Assembly (NCBI GenBank): GCA_007115705.1
Contig: QXEO01000382.1
Coordinates: 2,170,781-2,234,780 of the forward strand
From: Dactylis glomerata
Lineage: Eukaryota; Streptophyta; Magnoliopsida; Poales; Poaceae
DNA: 64,000 nt
Direction of reading: 5' to 3'
A program made the translations under genes and the position numbers. Within the stretch, counting starts at the first letter, position 1, and the number at the start of each line of letters is the position of its first letter. Below are positions 44,090-56,029 of the stretch, piece by piece. A model generated the notes under the pieces. It was not told where the DNA came from, did no database searches, and saw nothing but the letters and a program-made list of their open reading frames with translations.

Positions 44090-46940
44090 TGTTTTCTATT
44101 CAGTACTTTTTCTTTTATTTGAGTCTTGGAAGTCATTGCTACTGTAATGACCGCTCCTTATCTTATTTATTTCGTTTTTGTGCCAAGAGAAGCCTCTAAT
44201 TTGAGCAAGGTAATGATTTGGGGGTGTTGCTGTCCTGAAACTGTTTTCGGTACTGCACCGTAAAAATTCGTATAAATTCTCTATTTATCTTTTGGGCCTG
44301 CGATTTTTTGTGCATATGTCCCAGATTATATCCAAACTTTCGTTAGTTGAACACTTTTTGATTTGAGCAACAGAAAACCTTTCAAAAATTCGTCCTTTGT
44401 CAGCTGTTCAGTTTTGACAGATTTCTGCCAATATTTGTGTTTGCCACTTTATCGCTTTCTTTGGAGTTCTTTTTGATCACAGAACTTTTTGGGAAGTTGC
44501 TACAGTAGTATTTACTTTATATGTGGTGGTTTTGAGTTGAAACGTGAAGCTAAAAGAGGTTGAATATATTTTATGCTTACACTAATGTTGCTAATAGAAT
44601 TGTGTTTAGTTTTGTATGAAGAAAGTTTTTAAGTGTAGGGATTGGAGAATGATGAGATGAGTTGAAGAATAGACAAAAGCTCAAGCTTGGGGATGCCCAG
44701 CACCCCAAGGAATATCCAATAAGTACAAGCGTCAAAGCTTGGGGATGCCCCCGAGGCACCCCTTCTTCATTGGCAAAAATCAGGTCACCTTTCAAAACAC
44801 TATATTTTTATTGCTTCATGCACTATGTGTTTTTCTTGGAGCGTCAGTCATGTTAGTTTTCTTAGTTTGTTAGTTTAGTTTGTTTTCTGTAATAAATGGT
44901 TGGACCCCAACAAATTTTCCTTTGGAGGAGATGTACTCGTTTTCACGTGCAAAGAACACTCTAGTTTTCACTCTTATCGTTCATCAAGCGTTCTACTTTT
45001 TCTGCTACTGCTTTTGGCTTTCGTTTTCGCCTTGATATGCATTCAGATCTTGTCATATCTATTCATCAAGGTGTATTTTTGCCTCTGATCTTTATTGGTT
45101 TTCATCAAAAGAGGTAGTTTTAAAAATTTCAAATGGTGTTGGAAAAGAGAAAAAGCTTTATGCAAAATAGTGGTACAAGAAGGAGCTTGTGTAGACTGCG
45201 GCTTAGGATTTTTCATGTCATGCTTGATGTCTTTTTGATGGTATGCTTAGTGGTTTTGCTGTAGCATGACTTGTCTCAAATAACTGAGATTGCTTAATGA
45301 GCCTCTGAAAAAATCATGCGTTGTTCTTATTGTATAGAAGCATTATTTTGGTTTTCTCCTTTATGCTTTATTTGGGTTGACTTGGCGCATGCTCACACAT
45401 GTTAGACTCATACAAAGTCGCCAATAGCCTTCATGATCATTTAGTTTTTGACTTTTGATGCCATCTTATGCTTCTTTTAATGTCGCTTTGTCGCTTTGCA
45501 TGATTATGGCCATTATTGCTCTCTTAGTTGGTCGCTCCCAGTCTTTTGCTAGCCCTCGCCTTGTACTGAGTATGAGCTCTACTCGTGCATCCAACTCCTA
45601 AAAGCCAAAGTTTTCCATTGTGTCCACCATACATACCTACTAGCAATTTGCTATTCCAAGTAAATTTGACTCGCTTTTATTATCTCTTCAAATTAAACTC
45701 TTACCAGTGTTATGCGAAATTCGGTCAGTAAAGCTCTCACGAACCGGAAGGCACACTTTACTTTTTCCTGTTCTTAAAAATTTGACATTGTGGTCTTTTA
45801 TGCTGAGTTGTTATGCTTGCAAGTTGTAAGTTGGATTCTAGCCCAGCCATGCTGTCATGGGGCAAGCTTTCAACATTGCACTACTATTTGAGTTGATATC
45901 ATGATCTTTTGTTTATGGATGCCTGCGGTGTGAAATAAATTGGGAAGCTTGTGAGGATCATGGAGTTTTTATATGTGTTAGGGAAACGCCGGGCCACCAA
46001 TCTAAGCCATGCATAATTCATGGTGGAAATTTGCAGCATACCCATGGTGAACATTCGATGACACATCTCACAATAAAAAGCTAAACAATATAGCAAATAA
46101 AAGAGATGTCGAGGTGTTCATTGTCTGCTTGTCCTGTCATTTTGGTGTGGGCTTGGTCCATGTCATCGGGCACGGAGGTACCCCATTGGCGGTTCTCAAT
46201 GATACACATATATTTACAATGACAAGAGCCTTGCTTGGGACTCTAAGTAAAGTAGCATGAGTTTGGGTACTCGTATTCACGGGACACGAGGTCTTCAACT
46301 TATGATTTGTTAAGCATATGCATCATAACTGTTCTCGCATTAACTTTAACCATTCAAGATGCTTATGATGGGGGCAATAAGAGCTCAAAGCCGGTAAGTA
46401 ACATAATTTTTGAAGGTTATAAAACTTGCAATCACTGCTTCCCTCTGCGAAGGGCCTTTCTTCTACTTTTATGTTGAGTCACCACCTTCTTTCTTTATGC
46501 ACCGTTAAGAGAGCATAGTTGTCATTCTTAGTGTGATATGCATTGTCCCAAAGTTCATTGATTGATTCATGATGATTGGTTTCACTTGTCTCAAATTATT
46601 TGCATCTAGTCGCCCTCTTAAACTTGAAGGTATCCTATGCATTTATGTTTTGCTCTCTTTGAAGGACAAGCTGAAAACCACTTGTATGTTTTCTTTATGA
46701 TTTGAACACACGTTTGACTTTCATTGTTTCATTATCATGATCTTTTGTTTGCTTTCATTTACATGTTTACAACATGGTTGCTAAGTTCTTATTGTCATAA
46801 TTATATCTTCATGCCATGTTTAAGTTCTATGATCCCAGCTCACCCATGCTTACATATATGATCAAGATTGTGTAGGTGCAATGTCACCTCAAAAATTATT
46901 CTTTTGTTATCACTTACCTACTCGAGGACGAGCAGGAGTT
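44090..46940 (+). other. Non-coding 3' region of B
   Basis: The best preserved copy of the 2.9-kb region shared by A, B, E, F and G. AAGCTTGGGGATGC occurs at 44683-44696 and 44735-44748 as well as at the true polypurine tract. ORFs are short and not preserved among copies. Its conservation in non-coding form suggests packaging, dimerisation or transcript signals, which is inference. Confidence 0.8.
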
Positions 46941-46955
46941 AAGCTTGGGGATGCT
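46941..46955 (+). other. Polypurine tract of B
   Basis: AAGCTTGGGGATGCT lies directly before the 3' LTR start TGATATGTCTCC. Confidence 0.85.
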
Positions 46956-48657
46956 TGATATGTCTCCAACATATCTATAATTTTTGATGCTCCATGCTTG
47001 CTTTTACACCATTTGCTTATTGTTTCGTTACACGTAGTGGCACTTTTATGCATTTTCCGGAACTAACCTATTAACAAGTTGCCACAGTGCCAGTTTCCTG
47101 TTTTCTGCTGTTTTTGTGTTTTAGATATGATACACAGGAAATATTCTTGGAATTGGACAAAACAAGTTCCTGAGGTCTTATTTTTCCCGGAAGCTTCCAG
47201 AGATCAGAAGGGGAGCCGGAGGGGGGCCACCAGGCCCCCTCACACAAGCCCGGCGCGGCCAGGGGCCTGGCCACGTGGGGGTCGTGTGAGGGCGCCTGGT
47301 CCCTCTCTAGGCGCCGCCCCTTTGCCTATAAATACCCCCCGATGGAAAAAACTTAAGTACCCGATCAGATTTCCAGAACACATCGCGATCCGCCGCCGCC
47401 GTCGACCCGAAGATCGGGAGGGTCCAAAAGCTCTTCCCAGCACCCTGCCGAAGAGGGGAATCGCCACCGGAGGCCTTCTTCATCGCCATGCTTGCCTCTG
47501 GAGCGATGAGTGAGTAGTCTACCTTGGACTATGGGTCCATAGCAATAGCTAGATGGTTTTCTCCTCCACTTTGTGCTTCATGTTTAGATCTCATGAGCTG
47601 CCCTACATGATTGAGATCACTGTTATGTAATTCTATGATGTTGGTTTGTTGGGATCCGATGAATATTGGTGTTTATGATTAAGTTGCTGTACTGAAATTT
47701 ATCTTATGTTATCTCTATGTTGTTTATGATCTTGCATGCTCTCCGTTGTTAGTAGCTATCTTGGTCGAGTAGTTGCTAGTGACTCCAAGAGGGGGTATTT
47801 ATGCTCGATAGTGGGTTCATGTCTCTATTTCACCTGGGGGAGTGACAGAAACCTCTAAGGTGGTAGATGTGCTGTTGCTACTAGGGAGAAAACAACATTC
47901 ATATGCTCAAGGGCATATGCTTTGTTTACATTACACACTTTGCTTAATGCAATTATTCGTTGTTCGCAACTTAATACTTTTGGGGTGTTTGGATTGATAT
48001 CCCCGGGGGTGGATTATTAGTCATAGATGCAGTTGGATGGCGGTCTATGTATTTTGTTGTAATGCCCATAGTAAATCTCATAGTGATCTTCTTGACATAT
48101 CACGTTTATCTTTATTCTATCAATTGCCCAACTGTAATTTATTTACCCAGCATGTTATTTTATCTATGGAGAGACATCACTAGTGAACTGTGGACCCCGG
48201 TCCTATTTCCATCATATTGCTATCACCTATTTACTTTCATGTACTATTTACTTTACTCACATACTTTTACTGTTTCCACTCGATACACTCATAACCTTTA
48301 TTTCAAGCAAACCGGTGAGATTGACAACCTCATCGTAAGTTGGGAGCAAAGTATTTGTTTGTGTGTGTGCAGGTTCCACGTTGCAGCTAGCAAGCAAAGC
48401 TTGGACGAGGCACCATATATAAATTGTCCACTGCTGTCGCAAACTAGCAAGCATCACCTTCAGCTGTCCTTGTCTCTCCTCTCCTGATCGACATTAAACC
48501 TTGGTTTCTTTAACTGAGGGAAAACTAGCTGCTATACTCATCATACCTTCCTCTTGGGGTTCCTAATAGGCTGATCATTCACCAAGCATAAGGACTATCT
48601 GCTACACATCAACTAGGCACCAGCAGCTCTTTTTCTGGGCACCATCACACAGTAGCA
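46956..48657 (+). repeat. 3' LTR of B, 1702 bp
   Basis: Undisrupted copy. The foldback is at 47229-47300 and TATA box CTATAAATAC at 47326-47335. GTCAC (48658-48662) closes the target duplication. A 146-codon ORF (48047-48487) recurs as in the 5' LTR. Confidence 0.92.
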
Positions 48658-48662
48658 GTCAC

Positions 48663-49397
48663 CCTTGGAGCCTCGTGTGTAACTTCGACTGGAAGCACGG
48701 CTTCTGCGCCATGGACCAGAAAGAAAGGAGTTTCTTGATTTGCTGCATTGGGCGTGGTTCTTAGACTCCAAAGAATGGAGGGCAATTCATCTAACCAAGC
48801 GCTCTTGGCTTTCTCGAGAGGTGCTAAGAGCCTCTTTTTTATCCCACTACATATCAGGCCATTGGCTTTTTCGACTTGTCCATTTGTCTTCGGGTGCGCC
48901 ACCGATGCAAATTTTAGTTTGATTCCTAATCCTTCACAGTAACTCTTGAATTCCTTTGAAGTGAAGTTTGTCCCATTGTCCGTGATGATGCTATATGGTA
49001 CGCCAAAACGGAATACTATTGACTTGATGAAGTTGATCGCTGCTGTTGAATCTTGAGTCATTACCGGGGCTGCTTCCACCCACTTGGTAAATTTATCGAC
49101 TACCACTAGCATGTAATCATGTCCTCCTGGCCAGGATTTGTGCAATTTTCCTACCATATCAAGTCCCCATTGTGCAAAGGGCCAGGATAATGGTATTGGT
49201 TGTAGCTCTGCTGCTGGTGCATGTGGTCGAGATGCGAATCTTTGACATGCTTCACACTTCTGGACTATATCTTTCGCATCTTCAATGGCTGTTAACCAAT
49301 AGAATCCTACACGGAATGCTTTTGCCGTGATTGCCCTGCTGCTTGCATGATGGCCGCACACTCCGCCATGTATATCTTTTAGTATTACTTGTCCTTC
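48663..49397 (-). pseudogene. Integrase of D, N-terminal and catalytic part
   Basis: On the minus strand the zinc region H-H-C-C is visible (GHHASSRAIT, CEACQRFA). The catalytic core follows: GLDMVG with the first Asp, ITDNGTNF with the second, and KTNGQVEKANG with the Glu. It leads to SLRTTPN and VHGAEAVLPVE, usual for Tat-type Gypsy integrases. The frame is open here, and the same frame as RNase H is separated from it by one TAG at 49398-49400. B interrupts it at 48663; the C-terminal domain lies at 16650-16970. Confidence 0.88.
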
Positions 49398-50435
49398 CTA
49401 AGGCGTTACACAACGCTGCAAAACACTGGTAATACTCTTCTTGTATAATTTCCCTTGCAACACGACAAATGCTTTTGACCGTCGAGTTATCCTCTTGGCT
49501 TCCACTGCATCTTTTGGTAATTGTTTATTTATCATGTATGCGAGATATGACTGCATCCTTGTTTCTTCTATCATCATGACTTCCTCGGGTTCCGTAGTAG
49601 CCCCCGAGCCTGCTGCAGTAGTCAAACTTTTGACACTTTTTATTAACCTTTCCACTATTTCCTCCCAGAATACTCTAGATGGCATGGGTAAACACTGGGA
49701 CCCGATATTTGCTAAGTTGTCAGCTTCTTCATTGCTGTTTCTACTGATGTGCGAGACTTCACATCCATCAAATGTTCCTTTGAGATAGTGATATAGGTTC
49801 TTGTAGGCCATCATATTATCATTGATTGTGTCGCATCTATTCATAACTTGCTGGATGACAAGGTTTGAATCCCCAAATATTTTTAGTCGAGTTGCTCCAC
49901 ATGCTTTGGCCATCTTCATTCCATGTAACAGGGCCTCGTATTGTGCTTCAGTGTTAGAAGCCTGCGGAAAACTCATCCTTAAGACATACTTTAGTTTGTC
50001 GCCATGCGGCGATATCAAAATTACTCTCGCGCCAGCGCCTTGTACTCTTTTAGAATCGTAGAAGTACATTGTCCAGACACTCGACAAATCTGGCGGTCCC
50101 GTGCTCTGCAACTCCAACCATTCTGCTGTGAAATCTGGTAAGATTTGCGACTTGATTGCCTTCCTTTTTTCATACGTGATGTCCATGGGAGATAATTCGA
50201 TTCCCCACAAAGAGACACGTCCTATTGCTGAAGGATTGTTCAATATGTTCGATAGTGGCGCTTCATTGACCACTATAATTGGGTGCACTGCAAAGTACCT
50301 ATCGCAATTTTTGTGCAGTTGTAAAAACACTATATGCGAGCTTTTGATAATGCGGGTACCTCTGTTTTGTCGGGGATAGCACTTCACTGATGAAATATAC
50401 CGGCCTCTGAACACCGTGGGCTTTTCCATCTTCAC
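49398..50435 (-). pseudogene. RNase H region of D, with archaeal-type RNase H
   Basis: After the end of the RT-linked part (AHPIIVVNEAPL-like), a second RNase H is visible: FYDSKRVQGAGARV (first Asp altered context), NTEAQYEALLHGM with the Glu, GDSNLVIQQV with the Asp, and SRNSNEEADNLAN with the last Asp. An extra archaeal-type RNase H is the hallmark of the Tat lineage. The frame differs by one from the RT part, so a frameshift lies near 50300-50435. Confidence 0.85.
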
Positions 50436-51509
50436 TTCTTTTGACTACCAATACTGTACTCACCACCTGATGAGTTGCAGCAATGTAGAGTAGTAGTGGT
50501 TCTTTTTCTTTTGGTGCGACCAGCACTAGTGGCGTGGAAAGCACTTTTTTCAGTTGTACAAAAGCCGCATCTGCTTCTTCTGTCCATTCAAATTTATCAT
50601 CTGATTTCTTCAGAAGTGCATAGAAAGGAAGCGCCTTTTCTCCCAATCGAGCAACAAAACGACTTAATGCCGTGACGCGTCCTGCAAGTTTCTGGACGTC
50701 GTGTAGTTTCATGGGTTTTCCCATTGTTAAAATTACCTGAATCTTCTCTGGGTTCGCCTCTATTCCTCGTGCTAATACCAGGAACCCCAAAAGTTGTCCT
50801 GCTGATACACTGAAGGAACATTTTGTCGGGTTAAGCTTAAGCTTGTACCTGCTCAGGTTGTCAAAAGTTTCTGCCAAGTCGCTAATTAAAGATTGCTCCT
50901 CTCTTGTAGTGATCACCACATCATCAATGTAGACTTGGATGTTGCGTCATATTTGGCTCCCGAGGCAGTTTTGCATCATCCTTTGATAAGTTGCTCCTGC
51001 ATTTTTTAGGCTGAACGACATTACTTGGTAGCAAAACACTCCATACGGTGCGATGAAGTCCATCTTTTTTTCGTCTTCCTTCTTCAGTTTGATGTGATTG
51101 TAACCAGAATACGCGTCCAAAAAGGAAAGCCTCGTGCATCCCGCTGTCGAATCAGTTATCTGATCGATGTGGGGTAGGGATCCTTTGGACAATGCTTATT
51201 GAGAGATGTGTAGTCAACACATACTCTTTGTACGTTTGTGTTCTTCTTTGGTACGATGACTGGGTTTGAGACCCAACTCGAAGTTTTGATTTCTCTGATA
51301 AATATGGCATTTTCCAGCCTGTGTAATTCTGATGCTATCGCCTTCCTTTTAGGTTCATCGAATCATCATAATGGTTGCTTGACTGGCTTTGCCTTGGGAT
51401 CTACATTTAATACATGCTCGACGAGTTCCCTGGGAACCCCTGGCATGTCTGATGGACACTAGGCGAAGATTTCCCAGTGCTCATGGAGGAACTCGACGAG
51501 CATGCTTTC
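50299..51509 (-). pseudogene. Reverse transcriptase of D
   Basis: Read on the minus strand: SWVSNPVIVPKK, FLDAYSGYNHIKL with the first Asp, FIAPYGVFCY, then catalytic YIDDVV (about 50922-50939). GFLVLARGIEANPEKI and PFYALLKKSD lead into the first RNase H. Stops and at least one frameshift separate the blocks, e.g. near 50940 and 51180. All RT blocks are present in order, so D was once complete. Confidence 0.87.
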
Positions 51510-52511
51510 CTATGCGGGATCCAGGTTTACCGCGATTGATGTCTTCTTGTTTGGGTCCGTGGGGTGGACCTGAATTTTCTTCGAGTCCTGCGCTGTGTCG
51601 AAAGCCTGATCTGGCAGGGATCGTCCAACGTCAGGTAGCACATTATGGTCTATTTCTCCTTTCAACCTCTCATATTCTGCTGTCATGCCGAACGTTTGCG
51701 CCATTTTGTTGAATTCTCTGTCACAGGTGTTTGCTACTTTGAAGCTCCCTTGCACTGTGATTGTTCCCTTGGGTCCTGGAATTTTTAGCGTAAGGTATGC
51801 GTAGTGAGGTACTGCCATAAATTTTGCAAATGCTGGGCGCCCCAGGATTGCATGATACAATGATGGCCAGTCTATAACTTCAAATTCTAGCTTCTCTCTG
51901 CAATAATTGCTACTGCTGCCAAAACAGACGTCGAGTTCTATTCTTCCCAAAGGGTAGTTCACGGCTCCTGGTACTATTCCATGAAAAGAGCAATCTGTTG
52001 GTTTAAGGCTCATCGGTGAGATACACATTGCCTTCAGGGTTCTGGCATATGTTAGGTTTATTCCACTTCCTGCATCCATGAATACTCTCCCTATGTCATA
52101 CCCTCCTATTTGTTGTTTTAAAACCATTGGAGAGTGGCCCGGCCTTGGAACTTTTCTTGGGTGATCTGCTCTGCTAAATTTAACTGGCTGATCTGACCAC
52201 CGTAGGTACTCAGTGGTGACTGGTGGTGATGATATCGCTAGGTTCACTTGCCTGGATATGCTCTTTCGCTCCTTTTTTGACTTAGGCACCGGTTGAATCA
52301 TTGCTGACATGTATATTTTTGGCTCTAAGTGCCTTGCTAGCTTTTGCGCTTGGTATCCTTGACTTATATACCTCTCTCCTTGCCATTTTCCTTGGTTTGA
52401 ACTCATGGTGGCTTGTAGTCTCAGGAAAGTTCTACAATCATTCATCAGATGATTTGAAACTCTTTTTCCATCGAGATATGCATAATGGATTCGAAAAGGA
52501 CCGTATAGCAT
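51510..52511 (-). pseudogene. Protease of D
   Basis: An open stretch of 333 codons on the minus strand. The active site reads MDAGSGINLTYA, where relatives have DGGSSLN. A LGRPAFAKFMA motif follows later, as in Tat-type proteases, and the N-terminal part is the gag C-terminal region. It is in a different frame from the gag and RT blocks, so frameshifts lie on both sides. Confidence 0.82.
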
Positions 52512-54408
52512 GTCCTCAGCCGAAGGGCCGGAGTATCTTGGTTTTTCTGCTTCTTTTGTTTGGAATCTCCTGGCTTCCTCTTCTTCCTTTTCCCTTTCTT
52601 CATAACCCGCAGCTATCTGGTTTTGCCTTCCTTGATTATCCCTGCTACGGTGTCATCTCCTCTGTTTACTTGTTCTGTCGACTTCTGGTGACCGTCCTCT
52701 TTTGTTGTTGTATGCGTCCTCTCCATCAGCGAATTTGTTGGCTTCTTCCATTAGCTCAGCTACTATTGTTGGCCTTGTTCTTCCTATCTCTTCCACCAGA
52801 TCTGAGCGGCGAAGGCCGGCCGAAAAAGCATCTATTGCTCGTTCATCGAAAACGTCTTCTGCTGAGTTTTTGATTACACTCTATCGTTGTATATAAGAAC
52901 ATAGAGTTTCTCCTTTCCTTTGTATGCATGCTTTGACCTCCTCTAGTGACATTGGACGCTTATATGTCGAACGAAAATTTCTTGCAAATTGGCTTTCGAG
53001 TTCTCCCTAGCTTCCAATGGATTCGTTTGGTAGGGTATTTAATCAGGACCGTGCTGCGCCGGTGAGGTGTAGTTGTAAACTTTGCATTGCGGTTATCTTT
53101 TTTTCCCCTAATATCTGTACTGCCTACAAATAATCTGATAACCATAGGGTAGGTTCTTGTGATCCATCATATTTTTGCTGGTCGTGAGGTAACTTGAATC
53201 CCCTAGGTAACGGCGTTTTGCGAACCCTGCGGGTAAAGCATGACGCGCCCATCTCTTTCTCATCGTCTTCATAATTTTCTTCCCTCCAAGCATGTCGCGA
53301 TTTATTTACTCGAGCCTATGCTATTATGTTTCTTGCGTCCTCCTTCCTCTTTTGTCGCCTATCCTCTTCTGATGATTCACTATGCTCATGTTGTATGGAG
53401 TTGTACTTGTATTTCCCCTTTTGATTTTCCTTGCAGCTTGTCGACTTCGTCTCTAGTCTTTTTCCCCTGATCTTATTTTCTACTATCACGAGGCTTCGTA
53501 TTGCTGCTTGGTGCATATCCTCTCGTGGATCTCCAGGTTCTGGTCTTGTAGTTTGTAAGTATGCCTGTGCTACTACCAGTGCTGCTTCTGGCGTTTCTTA
53601 TATGAAATCATCTTCCTCCTCCTCTAGCTGTGGAGTAGGGTTCCTCGAGTATCTCTCATCTCTACTGTGTGCTGCTGCCCCTGTTGTGCTTTGGGTCTTC
53701 GTGCCTTTCTCTGCTGTACTCGGAGTCTTCACTATAATCATCCCAGTAGTCCTCCCTTGTTATATTGTCATTGTCTTGGAAGATCATGTCTCTTTCCTCC
53801 CTTAGCTTCTTTCTATGCTAGTACAATGCATATTGGTATCCCATAAGAACTTCTCTTCTCGATCCTTCGGGTACTTCTGTGCCATGATTAATGGCTGACT
53901 TAATCATCCTCCATTCTCCCGCTGAGACGTGAACTTTCTCTTTCTCTTTTTTGTGTTCTTTTGCTTTGTTGACTTTCCTGTCGACCTTTTTACTTCCTTC
54001 TTTGCTGTTCTCTTCTTCTGCTTCAGTGATAATGATGCATAACTGATGCACCTTGGAGACGCCATTGCTTCCAACATAGAAGTCCCTTGGGCTGTTGTGC
54101 ACTCTCTATTCTAAGTCGAATTTTTCCTGAACTTTGTCGTCTTTTTCGATTGGTGTGTTTCCTATGCTGACCAGCGAGTTTACCTCGTTGGAAGAACCTT
54201 CTGAAGATTCCAACATTGCTTCTTCTTCGGGCTTATTTGCCAGTAGATTTGGTTTCATCGAGTCTGAGAGACTGGATGAACCCGATGTCCCGATGAGTAT
54301 GCTTAGACTTTCGATTGTTAGCTCCACTTCTTCACTTCTGTCAAATTCTACACTGCTGTTGGCTAAGAGCAAAAAAGCCATCGAATTCATGATTCCAACG
54401 CCCAGAGT
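52512..54408 (-). pseudogene. gag of D
   Basis: On the minus strand the frame starts close to the primer site. The N-terminal region (to about 53818) has an EWRMIKSAINHGTEVPEG block and a charged linker with RKKLREERDMIF. The gag core has LHLTGAARS, LNTLPNESIGS and QFARNFRSTYKRP (about 52960-53080), and DLVEEIGRTRPTI near 52790. Several stops replace Trp codons, for example in the AARSW and IGSW motifs, and one TAG lies at 54103-54105. It is thus dead but easy to recognise as Tat-type gag. Confidence 0.82.
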
Positions 54409-54425
54409 CCCCACGATTGGCGCCA
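54409..54425 (-). other. Primer binding site of D
   Basis: The minus strand reads TGGCGCCAATCGTGGGG, two bases after the LTR end, as in T. Confidence 0.85.
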
Positions 54426-54427
54426 AT

Positions 54428-54763
54428 TGATGAGGGTTAACTTGGCAAGTGCCCTAGATGAAGGACTTAGGATTAGGGGAATAGGGCGTTGGATGAACTC
54501 GAAGGTAAAGGTTAGTCAAAATAAGTGTATGTCGAAAGTAAACTTGGGTGTTTAACTTGGCTTGCTTTCAATCTGGCCTACACCGTCCCCTTCTGGCCCC
54601 TATATATAGGTGGCCAGGTCTCGAGGATCGGGTAGGGTCCGATACAGATTACAATATCGACATACGGTAAGAACTCGTATCTCGACTATCATTAAAATTG
54701 GGCCTAGCTTAACGGGCCTCAGGGGTACTCAACTAACGAGCTCTATTAACTATACCCTTGTTA
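54428..54763 (-). repeat. 5' LTR of D (right copy)
   Basis: 336 bp like the left copy. The terminal CA has become TA (TTGTTA at 54758-54763). GCCGC at 54764-54768 closes the target duplication. Confidence 0.9.
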
Positions 54764-56029
54764 GCCGCAGTCTACACAAGCTCCTTCTTGTACCACTTTT
54801 TTACATAAAGCTTTTTCTCTTTTCCAACACCATTCAAACTTTTTATAACCACCTCTTTTAATAAAAACCAATAAAGATCAGAGGCAAAAATACACCTTGA
54901 TGAAAAGATATAACAAGATCTGAACACAAATCAACGCGAAAATCAAAAACTAAATGCAGTTCTAGAAAAAGAGAACACTCGTTGAAACGAATAGAGTGAA
55001 AAACGGAGTGTTCTTGGCAAATGAAAAGCAAGGCAACTTCTCCAAAGGAAATTTGTTGGGGTCCAACAATTTATTGCAGAAAACAAAACTAAACTAAACT
55101 GAAAACTAAAACAACTGATGCTCCAAGAAAAATGCATAATGCATGAAGCAATAAAAATATAGTGTCTTGAAAGGTGACCTGATTTTTGCCGATGAAGAAG
55201 GGGTGCCTCGGGGGCATCCCCAAGCTTTGACGCTTGTACTTCTTGGATATTTCTTGGTGTGATTCATGGGAATCCCCAAACTTGAGCTTTTGTCCATTCT
55301 TCAACTCATCTCATCACTCTCCAATCCCTACACTTGAAAACTTCCTTCATACAAAACTAAACACAAATCTGTTAGCAACATTAGTGTAAGCATAACATAT
55401 AATCAACCCTTTTTGCTTTAGGTTTAAACCTAAAACCACCACATATTAAGCATATAATACTGTAGCAACTTCCCCAAAAGTTCCGTGATCAAAAGAACTC
55501 AAAAAGAAAGCGATAAAGCGGCAAACATGAATATTGGCAGAAATCTGTCAAAACAGAATAGCTGACAAAGGTCAAATTTTTTAGGAGTTTTTTTTTGCTC
55601 AAATCAAAAATGTTCAAACAATGAAAGTTTGGATATAACCTAGGGCATATTCATAAGAAATTGCAGGTCCAAAAGATAAACAGAGAATTTTCATGAATTT
55701 TTATGGTGGAGCACCGAAAACTGTTTCAGGACAGCAACTTCCCCAAATCTTACCTCACTCAAATTAGAGGCTTCTCTTGGCACAAAAACAAAATAAAAAG
55801 GATAAGGAGAGGTTATTACAGTAGTAATAACTTCCAAGATCCAAATAAAATAAAAAGAACTGAATGTAAAAACATTGGGTTATCTCCCAAGAGTGTTTTT
55901 CTTTAACGCCTTTGAGCTAGGCGCAGAAAATTGCGAATCAAGTAATATCAAGTGATGAGGTGTCAAGCTCATAATTTTCTCTAAGAATAGAGTCAAAAAG
56001 CAATTTATTTATTTTCCTAGGGAAGTGTT
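54764..56029 (-). mobile_element. Element E, right part: 3' region and protease end
   Basis: It continues E from 14280 on the minus strand: more of the non-coding 3' region, the paired hairpins (55875-55890 and 55907-55923), then the protease end. It is cut at 56029 by F. E's LTRs are not in the window. Confidence 0.82.
55938..56029 (-). pseudogene. Protease C-terminal end of E
   Basis: The last 30 codons of the gag-protease ORF, ending LDIT then TGA (55938-55940), colinear with A and B. F is inserted in the codons for the GMEHFPRK motif. Confidence 0.82.

Larger units (their letters stand above)
16971..48657 (+). mobile_element. Element B: Athila-like gag-protease element, split by H and S
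   Basis: The 5' LTR (16971-17437 plus 35797-37031) and the 3' LTR (46956-48657) are both 1702 bp once H is removed, and GTCAC flanks the whole. Inside are a tRNA-Asp-type primer site, one gag-protease ORF, a 2.9-kb non-coding 3' region and a polypurine tract. No RT or integrase is present, so it needs a partner. LTR divergence is about 4% by eye (30 of the first 467 sites, far less later, mostly transitions), roughly 1.5 million years. It resembles Sabrina/WHAM families of Triticeae; the name is not proven. Confidence 0.92.
14281..54763 (-). mobile_element. Element D: complete but decayed Tat-type Gypsy element
   Basis: Two 336-bp LTRs (14281-14616 and 54428-54763) are flanked by GCCGC. The primer site beside the right LTR and the polypurine tract beside the left one show minus orientation. 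Read in that direction it has gag, protease, RT, RNase H and integrase, then a 3' region with an antisense gene. A DNS-type RNase H and dense stop codons are visible. LTRs differ at about 15 of 336 sites (about 4.5%), roughly 1.7 million years at 1.3e-8. B is inserted in the integrase gene. Confidence 0.9.
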
